A stretch of DNA of 64,000 nucleotides. It comes from Parvibaculum sp. (GTDB lineage: Bacteria; Pseudomonadota; Alphaproteobacteria; Parvibaculales; Parvibaculaceae). The notes beneath the pieces are model-generated. The model did not search any database, was not told where the DNA came from, and saw nothing but the letters and a program-made list of their open reading frames with translations. Of this stretch, positions 17,692 to 28,531 are shown piece after piece. The position numbers and the translations under genes were made by a program. Positions within the stretch are counted from its first letter, which is position 1. Each line of letters opens with the position of its first letter. The DNA lies in contig NZ_JAUSBV010000005.1 of the NCBI RefSeq assembly GCF_030651915.1, positions 992,001-1,056,000 of the forward strand, in the 5' to 3' direction.

Positions 17692-18624
17692 ATGCCGGAT
17701 ACAACCACCGACAAGAATGCGGCATCGCCCGACGAGGCGGCAAAGCTCGAACGGGCACGCGTCCTTTCGGAAGCGCTTCCCTTCATGCAACGCTACGACA
17801 AGCGTACCGTCGTCGTGAAATATGGCGGCCACGCGATGGGCGATGAGGCGCTTGGTGCCGAGTTCGCGCGCGACATCGTTCTCTTGAAGCAGTCCGGCGT
17901 CAACCCCATCGTCGTTCATGGCGGCGGCCCACAGATCGGCGCGATGCTGACGCGTCTTGGCATCAAGAGCGAGTTCTCGGGCGGATTGCGCATTACCGAC
18001 AAGGCGACGGTCGAAATCGTCGAGATGGTTCTGGCCGGCTCTATCAACAAGCAGATTGTGGCGCAGCTCAACCAGGCAGGCGGACGCGCCATCGGCTTGT
18101 GCGGCAAGGATGGCAATCTCATTGTCGCCCGCAAGGTCGAGCACAAGATCCACGACCCCGAGTCGAATATCGAGAAGATTCTCGATCTCGGTTTTGTCGG
18201 CGAGCCGGAGAAGATCAATCCGGAGATTCTCGATGTCATCCAGAAGTCCGACATCATTCCCGTTATCGCGCCTATCGGCGTGTCACGCGACGGGGAAACC
18301 TACAATATCAATGCCGACACGGCAGCCGGTGCCATCGCTGCGGCCATGGGCGCTGCGCGCCTGCTGCTGCTTACCGATGTCCGCGGCGTGCTCGACAAGC
18401 AGGGGGAACTTGTAACCTCGCTCACGCTCGACAAGGCCAAAGCGCTGATGACGGACGGCACGATCTCGGGCGGCATGATTCCGAAACTCGAGACCTGTAT
18501 CGATGCGGTGGAGGGTGGCGTTGAAGCCGTTGTCATTCTTGACGGACGCGTGCGTCATGCGGTGCTGCTGGAGCTGTTCACCGAGCATGGCGCGGGAACG
18601 CTGATCCGGAAAGCGACCGACTGA
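17692..18624 (+). CDS. argB: Acetylglutamate kinase
   Basis: A 310-aa amino acid kinase for the second step of arginine synthesis. It has [10 protein letters not shown] near the N-terminus, [10 protein letters not shown], and the substrate loop GLCGKDGNL, and ends in GTLIRK. I use ATG 17692 (MPDTTTDKN); a TTG 30 bp upstream overlapping the engB stop is the alternative. Placing argB directly after engB is common in alphaproteobacteria. Confidence 0.95.
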   Translation: MPDTTTDKNAASPDEAAKLERARVLSEALPFMQRYDKRTVVVKYGGHAMGDEALGAEFARDIVLLKQSGVNPIVVHGGGPQIGAMLTRLGIKSEFSGGLRITDKATVEIVEMVLAGSINKQIVAQLNQAGGRAIGLCGKDGNLIVARKVEHKIHDPESNIEKILDLGFVGEPEKINPEILDVIQKSDIIPVIAPIGVSRDGETYNINADTAAGAIAAAMGAARLLLLTDVRGVLDKQGELVTSLTLDKAKALMTDGTISGGMIPKLETCIDAVEGGVEAVVILDGRVRHAVLLELFTEHGAGTLIRKATD

Positions 18625-18664
18625 CAAGTCCGGCTTTCCAGACGGAAAGGTGCAGGCCGACGCC

Positions 18665-19666
18665 ATGAGCCTTCGTTTCAACCTTCTTGCCCTGTGTGCG
18701 GGCCTCTGTGTCCTTGCGGTGGCACCTGCCCATGCCGACTACCAGCTCTGCAACCGCACGAGCTATGTGCTGGACGGCGCGATTGCCGTTCAGGAGGGTG
18801 CCGTCTGGCAGAGCCGGGGCTGGGTGAGGATGCTCCCCGGCGGTTGTGCTGTTGCGCTAACGGGTCCGATTGAAAGTGAGGAATATTTCGTATTCGCACG
18901 CTCGATCGAGGCCCATCAAGGACGTACGCAGTATTTCTCCGGCAATGAGCGTTTTTGTACCGCCGACGACAGCTTCTTGATCGAGGGTCGCGATCAATGC
19001 GCCGCACGCGGATATGATGCCAACGAGTTTCTGCCCGTGCGAACCGAGCGCGGCAACGACTGGGTGACGACCTTCTCCGAAGCGAGCGACCACACCGCCG
19101 AGCAGGCCGAAATCGCCGGGACGCAGCGGCTGCTGCAGGACAACGGCTTCAAGCTCTCGCGGGTCGACGGAATCGCGGCGCGCAACACGACGCGCGCCGT
19201 CGAAGCCTTTCAACGGCTGATCGGCGTCCCGGCCGATGGACAGATCGACCAGATCCTGATCGAACAGCTGATCGCGGGCGCCGAACAGGAGCAGGCGAAG
19301 GCCGGTCTCGATGTCTGCAACAAAACCGGGCACCTGATCTGGAGCGCCCTTGGATATCGCAGTCTCGAGGGCGAGATGTCGAGTGGCTGGATTCGCATCG
19401 AGCCCGGGCAGTGCCGCAAGGCCATCAAGGGCAAGCTGACGGAGCGCGAATATTTCGTCTATGCCGAAGCGGTCGACGATGAGGGCACGATCGCCCGGGT
19501 CGATGGCGATACCCTGATCTGGTCGGGCGATGCACGCTTCTGCACCAAGCCAACGCGATTCGAGATCAAGAGCCGCGACCGCTGCGCGGCGCGCGGTTTC
19601 GATGAACGCGCTTTCATGCGGATCGAAACGGGCGGGAAGTCAAATTGGGTGCTCGATCTCGACTAG
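18665..19666 (+). CDS. Secreted DUF1036 - peptidoglycan-binding - DUF1036 protein
   Basis: A 333-aa exported protein. A signal peptide ends at about residue 24 (VAPAHA). A first DUF1036 domain (about 26-135) starts LCNRTSYVLDGAIAV; a peptidoglycan_binding_1 helical repeat (about 150-205) has LLQDNGFKLSRVDGIAARNT; a second DUF1036 domain (about 215-333) starts VCNKTGHLIWSALGY. Each DUF1036 copy keeps W...GW, an EYFVYA/EYFVFA strand, a FCT Cys and a final RCAARGF/QCAARGY. The domain sandwich suggests a cell-wall-attached periplasmic binding protein. GTG 18650 is an alternative start. It ends 19 bp before the convergent DUF2336 gene. Confidence 0.8.
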   Translation: MSLRFNLLALCAGLCVLAVAPAHADYQLCNRTSYVLDGAIAVQEGAVWQSRGWVRMLPGGCAVALTGPIESEEYFVFARSIEAHQGRTQYFSGNERFCTADDSFLIEGRDQCAARGYDANEFLPVRTERGNDWVTTFSEASDHTAEQAEIAGTQRLLQDNGFKLSRVDGIAARNTTRAVEAFQRLIGVPADGQIDQILIEQLIAGAEQEQAKAGLDVCNKTGHLIWSALGYRSLEGEMSSGWIRIEPGQCRKAIKGKLTEREYFVYAEAVDDEGTIARVDGDTLIWSGDARFCTKPTRFEIKSRDRCAARGFDERAFMRIETGGKSNWVLDLD

Positions 19667-19685
19667 AGGATGACGGCGCCGATGT

Positions 19686-20957
19686 CTAGTTCACCTCGGT
19701 GTCAATCCCGAAATACTGAAGATGCCAGAGCATCTCACTGGGCTCCATCGGGTAGTCGATCCCGGCGCGAGGCAGAACGAGATTGTTCTTCGGGACATGC
19801 GCGATATAGGTCTGAATGGAAAGGGCCGTCCGCATCGCCAGGCCCGCCTTCCAGCACAAGGCCGCGATTCCACGGCCACTCTCGGCCTCTATGACCTGTT
19901 CAATGCGGGCGCGATCGACCCCACTGAGCAGCGAAAGCGCAAGGACGACCGTCGTCTTCTGACCGGTCGTCGCCGCATCCATGACCATCTCGTCGCCCAG
20001 ATCGCCTCTTGCAAAGGCTTCCGTTACCGCATTGCGATCAAGCGCTGGACGCTCTGCAGGTTTTTCCGCGTCGATCCGGTCGCGCGCGCGCGCCTTCAAC
20101 CAGATCGATGTCTCCTCATCCAGGTTGTTGCGGTGCGCCAGCTCGTCGATCAATGCCCGGGAAACAAAAGTGGCAATGCGCCGCACGGCGCGCAGGGAAA
20201 GTTCGGTGCGCATCACCAGCGGCTGATGCCAGGCTTCGATCCCGGCCGCCTTGGCAATGACGCTCTCGAGCGAGTTCTCGCGGATGCGGGCGCTGGGATT
20301 CGTCAGAAGTTGTGCCACGGCCGAAATATCGAGCGTTGCGATCACGGCGTCCGACACGCGGGCGCTCAGACCTTCGCGGCGTGCGATGGCATCGACAGCA
20401 CCCTGTATGCGACATGTCGCAATCAGTTCGACAAGGTCCTCATCAGACAGAAGCGGAGAATATTGCAGGATCGGCCCGCAGACCGAAATCTCGACATCGC
20501 GCGCCAAACGGGTCGCCAGCTGCTTTGGAATCGTGGGGCAACGCGCAACCTCGCGCGCGACGATCGCGCGGACGCGCGGCGCTTCGTCCTCGGCGATCTT
20601 TTCCAGCAACTCGACGGTGCGTTGCTGCAATGCCGTTCTTTCGCTGCGCGGCATGTCGGGCATCATTCGGGATATCTTGCGCGCCAGTTCCTCGCGCACC
20701 TCGACACCACTGTCTGTGCGCAGGAGCTCGTCCGCATGGATCGGCGACGCCGGATTGGCGGCGACGAGGCTGCGGACTTCGAGATCGTCGTCACATGCAA
20801 GATAGTAGAGCGTTTCGGGTGGCGCATCCGCGCGGGCAGCGAGCTCGCGCTTGGTCGCACGCTGGTGGCCTTCGAGAGCCTCGCGCGCGTCCTCATAGCG
20901 GAGCCGTTCGGGCAATGTCCGCCGTCCCCACAGTCTCGATAGCAGCCCGAACGCCAT
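19686..20957 (-). CDS. DUF2336 HEAT-like repeat protein
   Basis: A 423-aa cytoplasmic alpha-helical protein of the DUF2336 family, common in alphaproteobacteria and of no assigned biochemistry. The N-terminal half shows HEAT-like helix pairs (ETLYYLACDDDLEVRSLVAANP, then APRVRAIVAREVA and SARIRENSLESVI), as in scaffold proteins. ATG 20957 has AGGGAG 6 bp upstream, so I prefer it to the GTG 6 bp earlier. Monocistronic, convergent with the DUF1036 protein. Confidence 0.8.
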   Translation of the reverse strand: MAFGLLSRLWGRRTLPERLRYEDAREALEGHQRATKRELAARADAPPETLYYLACDDDLEVRSLVAANPASPIHADELLRTDSGVEVREELARKISRMMPDMPRSERTALQQRTVELLEKIAEDEAPRVRAIVAREVARCPTIPKQLATRLARDVEISVCGPILQYSPLLSDEDLVELIATCRIQGAVDAIARREGLSARVSDAVIATLDISAVAQLLTNPSARIRENSLESVIAKAAGIEAWHQPLVMRTELSLRAVRRIATFVSRALIDELAHRNNLDEETSIWLKARARDRIDAEKPAERPALDRNAVTEAFARGDLGDEMVMDAATTGQKTTVVLALSLLSGVDRARIEQVIEAESGRGIAALCWKAGLAMRTALSIQTYIAHVPKNNLVLPRAGIDYPMEPSEMLWHLQYFGIDTEVN

Positions 20958-21104
20958 CGGCACTCCCTGAAAAGCGGCCCGAAGCGTGCCACAGCTTCCG
21001 CCTGCCCCAGTTTCGAGGGGTAGCCCTTAACAGTCGCTTAATCTCCGGGACTATCGACCGGCCAAATGCTTGCCATTCGGCGCGGCGCCGGGCACATAGG
21101 GGCC

Positions 21105-21851
21105 ATGCCCGAGCCCCGCCTTCCGCCGACCGATGCCGCCGCCCTCGCGGGCCGAGGTTTTTCGCATATCGAGAACTGGATCTTCGACCTCGACAACACG
21201 CTTTATCCGCCCTCCTGCGATCTCTTTGCGCAGGTGGACCAACGGATGACGGCCTTTATCGGGCGCTTTCTCGATGTCGATGCGGCCGAAGCGCGGCGCA
21301 TTCAGAAGGACTTCTATGTCGAGCACGGCACAACATTGTCCGGCTTGATGAAAGTTCACGGTCTGGCGCCGGCGGCGTTCCTGCAATTCGTCCACGATAT
21401 CGATGTGTCGGCGGTGACGCCCGATGCGGCGATGGGGGCGGCGATTGGAAGGTTGCCCGGCCGCAAGCTCATTTTCACCAATGGGTCGGTCGCCCATGCC
21501 GAAAATGTCATTCGACGGCTCGGCATCGAACATGTCTTCGACGGCATTTACGACATTGTGACCGCACGCTATGAGCCGAAGCCGCGGCGCGGCGCCTATG
21601 AACGGCTGGTCGAAGTGAGTGGCATCGATCCGGAACGCGCGGCCATGTTCGAGGATATTGCCCGCAATCTCGAAGTGCCACATGCGCTCGGCATGACCAC
21701 CGTCTGGGTCCGGCCGGGCCCACCCGGCCCGGAACGGCACCAACAGATTTCACACGAAGGCGCGGACGGCGTGCATGTCCATCACGTCACCGACGATCTT
21801 CGTGCCTTTATCGACGCACTCGCGCCGGTGGCATCAGCGACGGCCGAATAG
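21105..21851 (+). CDS. HAD-family pyrimidine 5'-nucleotidase
   Basis: A 248-aa HAD hydrolase. Motif I is FDLDNTLYP (two catalytic Asp), motif II is FTNGS, motif III includes the Lys in EPKPRRGAY, and motif IV is [21 protein letters not shown] and the helical cap match the pyrimidine 5'-nucleotidase/SDT1 group. The ATG at 21105 is favoured because upstream residues lie outside the domain. Its last 18 bp overlap the end of mutL on the other strand. Confidence 0.88.
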   Translation: MPEPRLPPTDAAALAGRGFSHIENWIFDLDNTLYPPSCDLFAQVDQRMTAFIGRFLDVDAAEARRIQKDFYVEHGTTLSGLMKVHGLAPAAFLQFVHDIDVSAVTPDAAMGAAIGRLPGRKLIFTNGSVAHAENVIRRLGIEHVFDGIYDIVTARYEPKPRRGAYERLVEVSGIDPERAAMFEDIARNLEVPHALGMTTVWVRPGPPGPERHQQISHEGADGVHVHHVTDDLRAFIDALAPVASATAE

Positions 21852-23651
21852 ACGCTCGATGTCGGCGAGCTTCAGCTCGACATAGGTCGGGCGCCCGTGA
21901 TTGCACTGGCCCGAATGCGGCGTCGCTTCCATCTCGCGCAGAAGCGCATTCATCTCTTCAGCCGTGAGGCGGCGGCCCGCCCGCACCGATCCATGACAGG
22001 CAATGGTGCCGCAAACCTCTTCGAGTCTTTCCTTCAACGACAAGGCCTCGTCGAGTTCGGAAAGATCGTCGGCGAGATCGCGCACCAGGCCTTCCACATC
22101 AAGCTTGCCGAAGATGGCCGGCACTTCGCGGACGATGACGGCACCGGTGCCGAAGGCCTCGAGCACGAAGCCGAGCTCGGCAAGTTCTTCCGCCCGGGCA
22201 GCCAATCGCGCCGCTTCGGCCTCGTCGAGGTCGACCACTTGCGGGATCAGCAGCATCTGGCGCGCGACGCCCTGCGCTTCCATCGCCTTCTTCATGCGCT
22301 CGTAGACCAGGCGTTCATGGGCGGCATGCTGATCGACGATGACAATGCCATCCGCCGTCTGGGCAACGACGTAGGTTTCGTGAAGCTGGCCCCGTGCAAC
22401 ACCCAGCGGACGATCAATGCCCGAGGCGCTCCCGGTGTCCTTGTCTGAATCCATCACAGGCTCGACGCGCGCGCCGTGACCACCGATATCGGCGAAAGCG
22501 CCCTGCCACGCGCCGCGCTCCTCGGCAAAGCCGCGCGACGGCGCACCCTGTGACCGATAGGCCGACATAGGCGCTGCCGTGGCATCCGGGCGCAGGGCGC
22601 CGAGTGCGGCGCCCGCCACCGTAGTCGAGGCGCGGTGACCCGCCCCTGCCAACACATGCTTCAACGCCCCGACAATCAGCCCGCGCACCAGACCTGAATC
22701 GCGAAACCGCACTTCGGCCTTGGCCGGATGGACATTCACGTCGACGTCGGCTGGATCGATGTCGATGAACAGCGCCACCGCCGGATAGCGGTCGCGCGCC
22801 AGAAAATCGGCATAGGCGCCACGCACCGCGCCGACGATCAACTTGTCGCGCACGGGGCGGCCATTGACAAAGAGAAACTGCATCTGGGCGGTGCCGCGAT
22901 TGTAGGTCGGCAGGCCGGCGAAGCCGGACAGGCCGATGCCCTCGCGCACAGCGTCGATGGCGAGCGCGTTTTCGGCGAAGTCGCGGCCCATGATGGCGCC
23001 GAGGCGCGCGAGACGGCCAGACGCGCCCGGCAGTTCGGGATCGAGGCGCAGCAGGGTGCGGCCTGCGCTTGTCAGCGTGAACCCCGTTTCGGCATTCGCC
23101 ATGGCGAGGCGCTTTACCACATCCGATACGGCCAGTGCTTCGGCCCGCTCGCTTTTCATGAACTTCAGACGGGCCGGCGTCGCATAGAAAAGATCGCGCA
23201 CTTCGACGCTTGTGCCGGTCTTGCCGGGCGCCGGCTCAATCGCTCCAACATGCCCGCCCTCGACCGAGATCCGATGAGCGTTGGCGTCGTCGCGTGCGCG
23301 ACTGACAATCGCAAGGCGGGCGACCGTACCGATCGATGGCAGCGCTTCACCGCGAAAGCCGAGGGTCGAAATGTTGTGCAGATCCTCATGCGCATCGCCA
23401 TCGGCGCCGAGCTTCGATGTCGCGTGACGCTCAATGGCGAGCGACAGTTCCTCAGCGCTCATGCCGAAGCCGTCATCAGCAACGCGGATCAGGTCGCGGC
23501 CGCCGCCGTCGATCACGACATCGATATGGCGGGCACCGGCATCGAGTGCATTCTCGACCAGTTCCTTGACGGCGCTCGCCGGCCGCTCGACCACCTCGCC
23601 GGCGGCGATGCGGTTGATCGTTCCCTCGCTGAGGCGGCGGATGCGGCTCAT
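21834..23651 (-). CDS. mutL: DNA mismatch repair protein MutL
   Basis: A 605-aa mismatch-repair ATPase. The GHKL N-terminus includes [31 protein letters not shown] and [12 protein letters not shown]. The C-terminal dimerisation domain contains [12 protein letters not shown], which fits the DQHA(X)2E(X)4E nicking-endonuclease motif, and ends with GQCNHGRPT. Such MutL proteins nick DNA themselves in bacteria without MutH. The start at 23651 ([10 protein letters not shown]) matches the family. It lies 7 bp after pgi. Confidence 0.95.
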   Translation of the reverse strand: MSRIRRLSEGTINRIAAGEVVERPASAVKELVENALDAGARHIDVVIDGGGRDLIRVADDGFGMSAEELSLAIERHATSKLGADGDAHEDLHNISTLGFRGEALPSIGTVARLAIVSRARDDANAHRISVEGGHVGAIEPAPGKTGTSVEVRDLFYATPARLKFMKSERAEALAVSDVVKRLAMANAETGFTLTSAGRTLLRLDPELPGASGRLARLGAIMGRDFAENALAIDAVREGIGLSGFAGLPTYNRGTAQMQFLFVNGRPVRDKLIVGAVRGAYADFLARDRYPAVALFIDIDPADVDVNVHPAKAEVRFRDSGLVRGLIVGALKHVLAGAGHRASTTVAGAALGALRPDATAAPMSAYRSQGAPSRGFAEERGAWQGAFADIGGHGARVEPVMDSDKDTGSASGIDRPLGVARGQLHETYVVAQTADGIVIVDQHAAHERLVYERMKKAMEAQGVARQMLLIPQVVDLDEAEAARLAARAEELAELGFVLEAFGTGAVIVREVPAIFGKLDVEGLVRDLADDLSELDEALSLKERLEEVCGTIACHGSVRAGRRLTAEEMNALLREMEATPHSGQCNHGRPTYVELKLADIERLFGRR

Positions 23652-23658
23652 CTGTGCC

Positions 23659-24990
23659 TCAAGCGCTCCCTTGCGCAAGATACTTCCGGGCGAGAATCTT
23701 GCCTTCCTCGACCGCCGGCTGATCGAACGGATCGACGCCCAGCATGTCGCCGGCGATCATGGTTTCCAGCATGAAATGCATGAAAAGCGCACCGAGCGTG
23801 CGTTCGTTAAGCGCCGACAGATGGAAGGTCCGGACGGGGCGACCATTCTTCGCCAGCGTGTCCGCTGTCGCACGTTGCTCAGCATCGACGAGATCGCCCA
23901 CGGTGCAGCCGCCAAGGAATGCGAAATCCGTGCCCTTGGCCAGATCGGCGCTCGCCATCGGGCCTTTGCCTTTGACCTCGGTCATGAAGACCGTGAAAAG
24001 TTTGTCGCGCGGGCCGTCGAGCCAGAGCTGCAACTGGCTGTGCTGATCGACGGGCCCGAGCGCCTTGACCGGCGTCGTGCCCTTGCCGTCCTTGCCAAGA
24101 CTTTCAGCCCAGAGCTGGCAGTGCCACGACAGAAAACGCTCCAACCGATCGGCATAGGCCATGAAAACCGAAATGCTGGCACCTCTCGTTTGCGCCAGCG
24201 CAAGCGAAAGGGCGGCGCCGGCGGCCGGCGCCACGTCTCTTGCCGGCGCGCCGGAGAGGACCGGTGCCAGTACCGAGGCCGCCCCTTCGCGTATGGCTGC
24301 AATGTCGAGACCCATCAGACAAGCCGGCAGCAGGCCGACATTGGTCAGCACCGCATAGCGTCCGCCGACGCCCGGGTCGTGATCGAGCGTCGGGAAGCCT
24401 TGTGCCTCGGCCAGTGCGCGCATCGGATTGGGTTTTCCGTTCTTCGCCGGCTCCGTCAACACCGCGAAGTGATGCTTCATGTATTTGCCGCCGCCCGCCT
24501 TTTCGATGGCGCTCATGGCGGCGAGCGTCTGGATTGCGGGCTCGACGGTGCCGCCCGATTTCGAGACCACCAGAAAACGCGTGGTGCGCAGATCGGCATT
24601 CGACAGCGCAGCTTCCATGGTCGCGGCATCGAGATTGTCGGGCACGTGGATTCGGACGCCCTTCTGAACATGGGCCTGCGTGCCCCAGCCGGTCAGTTGC
24701 GCCAGTGCCTGTGCACCGAGGGCCGAGCCGCCAATACCGAAGATGAAAAGATCGGTGGTGTTGTCGAGGAGCGCCGAGGCCACGGATTCAATGGCCGGAA
24801 AGTCATCGCGGCGCGCCGGCACCCGGAGCAGCGGCAGCGACCCGTCCTCATGGGCCTTGCGCAGCCGGCCCAAGGCCTTTTCCGCCAGGGTGAGCGCGGC
24901 GTCGAAATCTGCGCGTGCGAGCCCACCCTCTCCTATGGCGTCGCTGAAACAGGCGTCGATCGACTGGACGTAGGGCGCGGCAGCGGCCAT
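23659..24990 (-). CDS. pgi: Glucose-6-phosphate isomerase
   Basis: A 443-aa isomerase interconverting glucose 6-phosphate and fructose 6-phosphate. Sugar-phosphate isomerase motifs are visible: [41 protein letters not shown] with the catalytic His, and NPFDQPAV-like [12 protein letters not shown] near the C-terminus. At 443 aa it is the short form found in alphaproteobacteria and Gram-positives. It probably shares a transcript with mutL. Confidence 0.94.
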   Translation of the reverse strand: MAAAAPYVQSIDACFSDAIGEGGLARADFDAALTLAEKALGRLRKAHEDGSLPLLRVPARRDDFPAIESVASALLDNTTDLFIFGIGGSALGAQALAQLTGWGTQAHVQKGVRIHVPDNLDAATMEAALSNADLRTTRFLVVSKSGGTVEPAIQTLAAMSAIEKAGGGKYMKHHFAVLTEPAKNGKPNPMRALAEAQGFPTLDHDPGVGGRYAVLTNVGLLPACLMGLDIAAIREGAASVLAPVLSGAPARDVAPAAGAALSLALAQTRGASISVFMAYADRLERFLSWHCQLWAESLGKDGKGTTPVKALGPVDQHSQLQLWLDGPRDKLFTVFMTEVKGKGPMASADLAKGTDFAFLGGCTVGDLVDAEQRATADTLAKNGRPVRTFHLSALNERTLGALFMHFMLETMIAGDMLGVDPFDQPAVEEGKILARKYLAQGSA

Positions 24991-25100
24991 GCAAAATTTT
25001 CCATCCTGAGATCGGAAACATGCCGGAATCGACTCGGCAAATTGGAGCCTAACAAGAAGCCGTGCGGCCGGCCAGAAGATCGCGGGTCAGCCGGATGCGG

Positions 25101-26477
25101 CTAGTGCTGGCGGCCGGGCGCTGCGGGGGGCGCCATGTCGCCGGTTTCCGGCAGACCTTCGACCGTGGGCGAAAGATTCGGCCGGCCGACAATCACCACC
25201 ACCAGGTCGTCAGCCCGCAGCAAGCGCCGGGCAACGCGCGCGATGTCTTCCTGCGTCACGTCCTCGATCAGGCCGTTGCGGCGCTCGACATAGTCGATGC
25301 CGAGGTTCTCGGTCTGTATGCCCATGAGCTGGTTGGCGATCGCGCTATTGGATGTAAAGCGCAGCGGGTAGGAGCCGGTGAGATAGGTCTTGGCGTCAGC
25401 GAGTTCCGCGGGCGAGACGCCCTCCTCCGCCATGCGCCGCAGCTCACCACGAATGATCGACAGCGACTGGCCAACACGTTCGTTTCGCGTCGCCACCTGC
25501 CCGAACATCATCGCTGCCTTTTTCAGCGGCGAAAGCGAGGTGCCGACCGAATAGGCCAAACCGCGCTTCTCGCGGACTTCTTCCATCAACCGCGAGGAAA
25601 AGCTGCCGCCGCCCAGAATGTAGTTCATCATGAAAGCCGGAATGAAATCCGGGTCGTCACGCGCCATGCCCTGCGCGCCGAAAATAACGACGCTTTGCGG
25701 AAAATCGCGCTCAACAACAATGGTCTGGGCGCCGGACGCAACTTCAACCACCGGAATTTCCGGCAACACCGCTTCGGCCGGCAAGGCGCCGAAGGTCTTG
25801 TCCAGCAGCGTGCCGAGCTCGTCCGCCGAGATTGGTCCAACGACAGAGATTTTCAGGTTGTTGCGCGCCAGTACATTCTTCGTATAGCCGATCAGGTCGC
25901 CGCGCGAGATGCGCGCCAGCGTTTCGGGTGTACCCTGCCGGTTCAACGCATAGGGATGGCCGCCCAGTGCCGCACGGTACCAGGCATCGGCCGCCAGCCA
26001 GTCCGGTGACTGGCGATTGCGCGCAACCGCAACGCCAATCTGGGCGCGGATGCGTTCGACCGCATCGTCGTCGAAGCGCGGTTCGACAATAGCGAGCGCG
26101 AAGAGTGCGAAGGCTTCGTCGCGCGCTTCGACCAGCGTTTTCAGCGAAGCGTTGAAATAGTCATTGTCGACCGAGAATGACATCTGTGCCGCGATATCGT
26201 CGAGACGCGCCTGGAAAGCTTGCGACGGCAGGTCGCCCGCACCTTCGCCCAGAAGCGAAGCCGCCATATTGGCCGTACCGGCCTTTTCGGCGGTGTCGGT
26301 CACGGTGCCGCCTTCCCACGCCGCCTCCATCACGATGACGGGAACTGTGCGTTCCTCGACAAGCCAGGCTTCGATACCGCCGGGGCTGACCACACGTTCG
26401 ATTTCAAACGCAGAGAGCGGTGTCGCCAGAAAGAGAATTGCAGCCAGAAGAATGCCGAATAAAGCGCGGGCGGTCAT
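25101..26477 (-). CDS. M16-family protein lacking the zinc motif
   Basis: A 458-aa exported M16 (insulinase/processing-peptidase) homologue with a signal peptide (LAAILFLATPLSA). At the expected HxxEH position it reads GTANMAASLLGEGAG, so the zinc ligands are absent and it should be catalytically inactive. The later M16 core (TYLTGSYPLRFTSNSAIANQ) is preserved. Its start overlaps the stop of the active M16 gene by 4 bp. M16 peptidases often form active/inactive heterodimers, so it is probably the partner subunit. Confidence 0.9.
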   Translation of the reverse strand: MTARALFGILLAAILFLATPLSAFEIERVVSPGGIEAWLVEERTVPVIVMEAAWEGGTVTDTAEKAGTANMAASLLGEGAGDLPSQAFQARLDDIAAQMSFSVDNDYFNASLKTLVEARDEAFALFALAIVEPRFDDDAVERIRAQIGVAVARNRQSPDWLAADAWYRAALGGHPYALNRQGTPETLARISRGDLIGYTKNVLARNNLKISVVGPISADELGTLLDKTFGALPAEAVLPEIPVVEVASGAQTIVVERDFPQSVVIFGAQGMARDDPDFIPAFMMNYILGGGSFSSRLMEEVREKRGLAYSVGTSLSPLKKAAMMFGQVATRNERVGQSLSIIRGELRRMAEEGVSPAELADAKTYLTGSYPLRFTSNSAIANQLMGIQTENLGIDYVERRNGLIEDVTQEDIARVARRLLRADDLVVVIVGRPNLSPTVEGLPETGDMAPPAAPGRQH

Positions 26478-27856
26478 GCGCCACCTCCCGGCAACAATTC
26501 TCCGGTCACGGCGGCGCGACCGGTGAGCACACTGCGTGCCGCGCCGAGCACATCACTGGCCGTGACGGCACGAATGCGGTCCGGCCACTCGTGAATGTCG
26601 GTCACCGACATGCCCGTCATCAGACCCTCGCCATAGGCATAGGCCATGGCGCGCTGGCTATCGCGTGCGTAGACGGCACCTGCGGCGATGACCGTTTTCG
26701 CGCGATCCAACTCTTCGGCAGTCACGCCTTCCGCAAGCAGTAGCGCGATCTCGGCGTCAATCGCCTTTTCGAGATCTTCAAGTGCGCCACCAACGCGCGG
26801 CAGCGCATAAAGGCCAAACTTGCCGGCGTCGAGCCGACTGCCTTCGTACCAGGACCCGATGCTGGCGGCGATGCCTTGCGTAATCACCAGATTGCGATAG
26901 AGGCGGCTTGTCTGACCGCCACCCAAAATTTCCGCCAGCACATCGAAGGCAGCGCCTTCGCGTGCGCCGGCATTGCTGTAGTCCGGCGCCGGATAGAACC
27001 GCAGCCATGTCGGTTCATGCACGCGCTCATCGCGGCGAACGACGCGACGGTCTTCTTCCGGCCATGCGATCTGCGCGCGTTCTCGCTCGAATGTCGGTGC
27101 GCGTTGCGCGATGGACCCGTAATATTTTTCTGCCAGCGGCCTCAACTCGTCGAGCGAAATGTCGCCGGCGACGACCAGCGTCGCATTGTTGGGCGTATAA
27201 AAACGGTTGTAGAAATCGAGCGCGTCCTCGGTCGTGAGCGTTTCAATCTCTTCCTTGTGACCGATAATGTCCCGGCCGTAGGGATGATCGCCATAAAGCG
27301 CCGCGTTCATTTCAGCCTGCAGCAGCGACATCGGATTGTTCTCGACCCGAGTGCGCTGTTCCTCCATCACGACATCGCGCTCCGGCAGCACCTCGGCATC
27401 CGTGAGTTCAAGACCGGTCATTCGGTCCGCCTCCATCTCCATGACGAGCGGCAGGCGGTCCTTGGCAATGACCTGGAAATAGGCGGTAAAATCATAATGC
27501 GTGAAGGCGTTGTCCTGACCGCCATTGCGCGCGACGATGCGCGAGAACTGGCCCGGCGCGATGTCTGCTGTGCCCTTGAACATCAAGTGTTCGAGGAAAT
27601 GGGCAAGGCCGGTTTTGCCGGGCGTTTCGTCGGCCGCGCCGACACGATACCAGACCATATGGGTAACGACCGGCGCGCGGCGGTCGGGGATTGCCAGCAC
27701 TTCCATGCCGTTGGCAAGTCGGAAACTCAGAGGTGCGCCTGAAGCGGTTTCGTCGCCGCCGCGCCAGAGCAAGATCGTCGCGCCGAGTACCGCAATCAGA
27801 ATGACGGCGACAGCGGGACCAAGAACACGCGGCGCGAGAAATCGGAAACGGGGCAA
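26474..27856 (-). CDS. M16-family zinc protease (active partner)
   Basis: A 460-aa membrane-anchored or exported metalloprotease. Its N-terminal hydrophobic helix is at about 12-31. The inverted zinc motif HFLEH is at residues 86-90 (GLAHFLEHLMFKGT), with the third Glu ligand in the EEQRTRVENNP helix. The start codon appears to be TTG, supported by GGAG 7 bp upstream and by the signal helix that follows directly. Paired with the inactive M16 gene and downstream of ileS-lspA. Confidence 0.9.
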   Translation of the reverse strand: MPRFRFLAPRVLGPAVAVILIAVLGATILLWRGGDETASGAPLSFRLANGMEVLAIPDRRAPVVTHMVWYRVGAADETPGKTGLAHFLEHLMFKGTADIAPGQFSRIVARNGGQDNAFTHYDFTAYFQVIAKDRLPLVMEMEADRMTGLELTDAEVLPERDVVMEEQRTRVENNPMSLLQAEMNAALYGDHPYGRDIIGHKEEIETLTTEDALDFYNRFYTPNNATLVVAGDISLDELRPLAEKYYGSIAQRAPTFERERAQIAWPEEDRRVVRRDERVHEPTWLRFYPAPDYSNAGAREGAAFDVLAEILGGGQTSRLYRNLVITQGIAASIGSWYEGSRLDAGKFGLYALPRVGGALEDLEKAIDAEIALLLAEGVTAEELDRAKTVIAAGAVYARDSQRAMAYAYGEGLMTGMSVTDIHEWPDRIRAVTASDVLGAARSVLTGRAAVTGELLPGGGA

Positions 27857-27921
27857 TACTTCACTCCAAAAGGCCGGGCGTCAGGGCACCGGCCCCCAAA
27901 GCGGCGCGGACCGCCACTCGC

Positions 27922-28500
27922 TCAGAAAATGCCGGAGAACCAGCCTTTTTTCTTGGGCTTCACGGTCGGCGTTTCGCCTTCCGTCACATTCTTGCCCTCG
28001 GCTTCGTTCTGCTGGATGCGCTGGGCCTCCGCGCGGGGATCGACCAGGCGCTCATCCGGCGACGTGCCCGGCTTGCGCCAGAAGATCACGTCGTCGACGA
28101 ATGTCTTGTCCTGCTCGATCAGCGAGCGCGTTTCGGTGTTGACGACCTGACGAATGCGCGGATCGGCGGCGTCTGCGCCTGTGCTTGCCAAAAGCCCCCG
28201 CTCACCCGCGGTGACATCCTGAGCCGCGGGATCGCCCACTTCGGCGTTGCCAATCAAAGCGCGCTGCGCGCCGGCGGAGGGCAGCACCTCCTGCGGGCGG
28301 GGCGCACCGGGCTGCGGCGGACGCAGTGAAAAATCCGGTGGCATGACCAGCGGCGCCTTGGTGACGATCGTGAACTCGTCCGGCGCGGATTTGCCATAAC
28401 CCAGCGTGTCGCTGAGGCTGCCGCCCCCGCAAGCCGTCAGCGAGAGGGCGATCGCGGCCACAAGGCCGGCGTGGCGAAGGTTCTTCGGTTCGGTGATCAC
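27922..28500 (-). CDS. DUF3035 lipoprotein
   Basis: A 192-aa predicted lipoprotein of the DUF3035 (beta-barrel assembly machine subunit BamF-like) family. A lipobox ends at Cys24 (LSLTAC), followed by a Pro-rich segment with PDEFTIVTKAPLVMPPDF, the family core. The GTG start at 28500 has GAGGGAG at suitable spacing; upstream in-frame codons lie outside the signal sequence. It sits 31 bp after lspA, whose product would process it. Confidence 0.82.
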   Translation of the reverse strand: MITEPKNLRHAGLVAAIALSLTACGGGSLSDTLGYGKSAPDEFTIVTKAPLVMPPDFSLRPPQPGAPRPQEVLPSAGAQRALIGNAEVGDPAAQDVTAGERGLLASTGADAADPRIRQVVNTETRSLIEQDKTFVDDVIFWRKPGTSPDERLVDPRAEAQRIQQNEAEGKNVTEGETPTVKPKKKGWFSGIF

Positions 28501-28531
28501 GTCGCTTAACTCCCTCGCGATGGCGCGCCGC

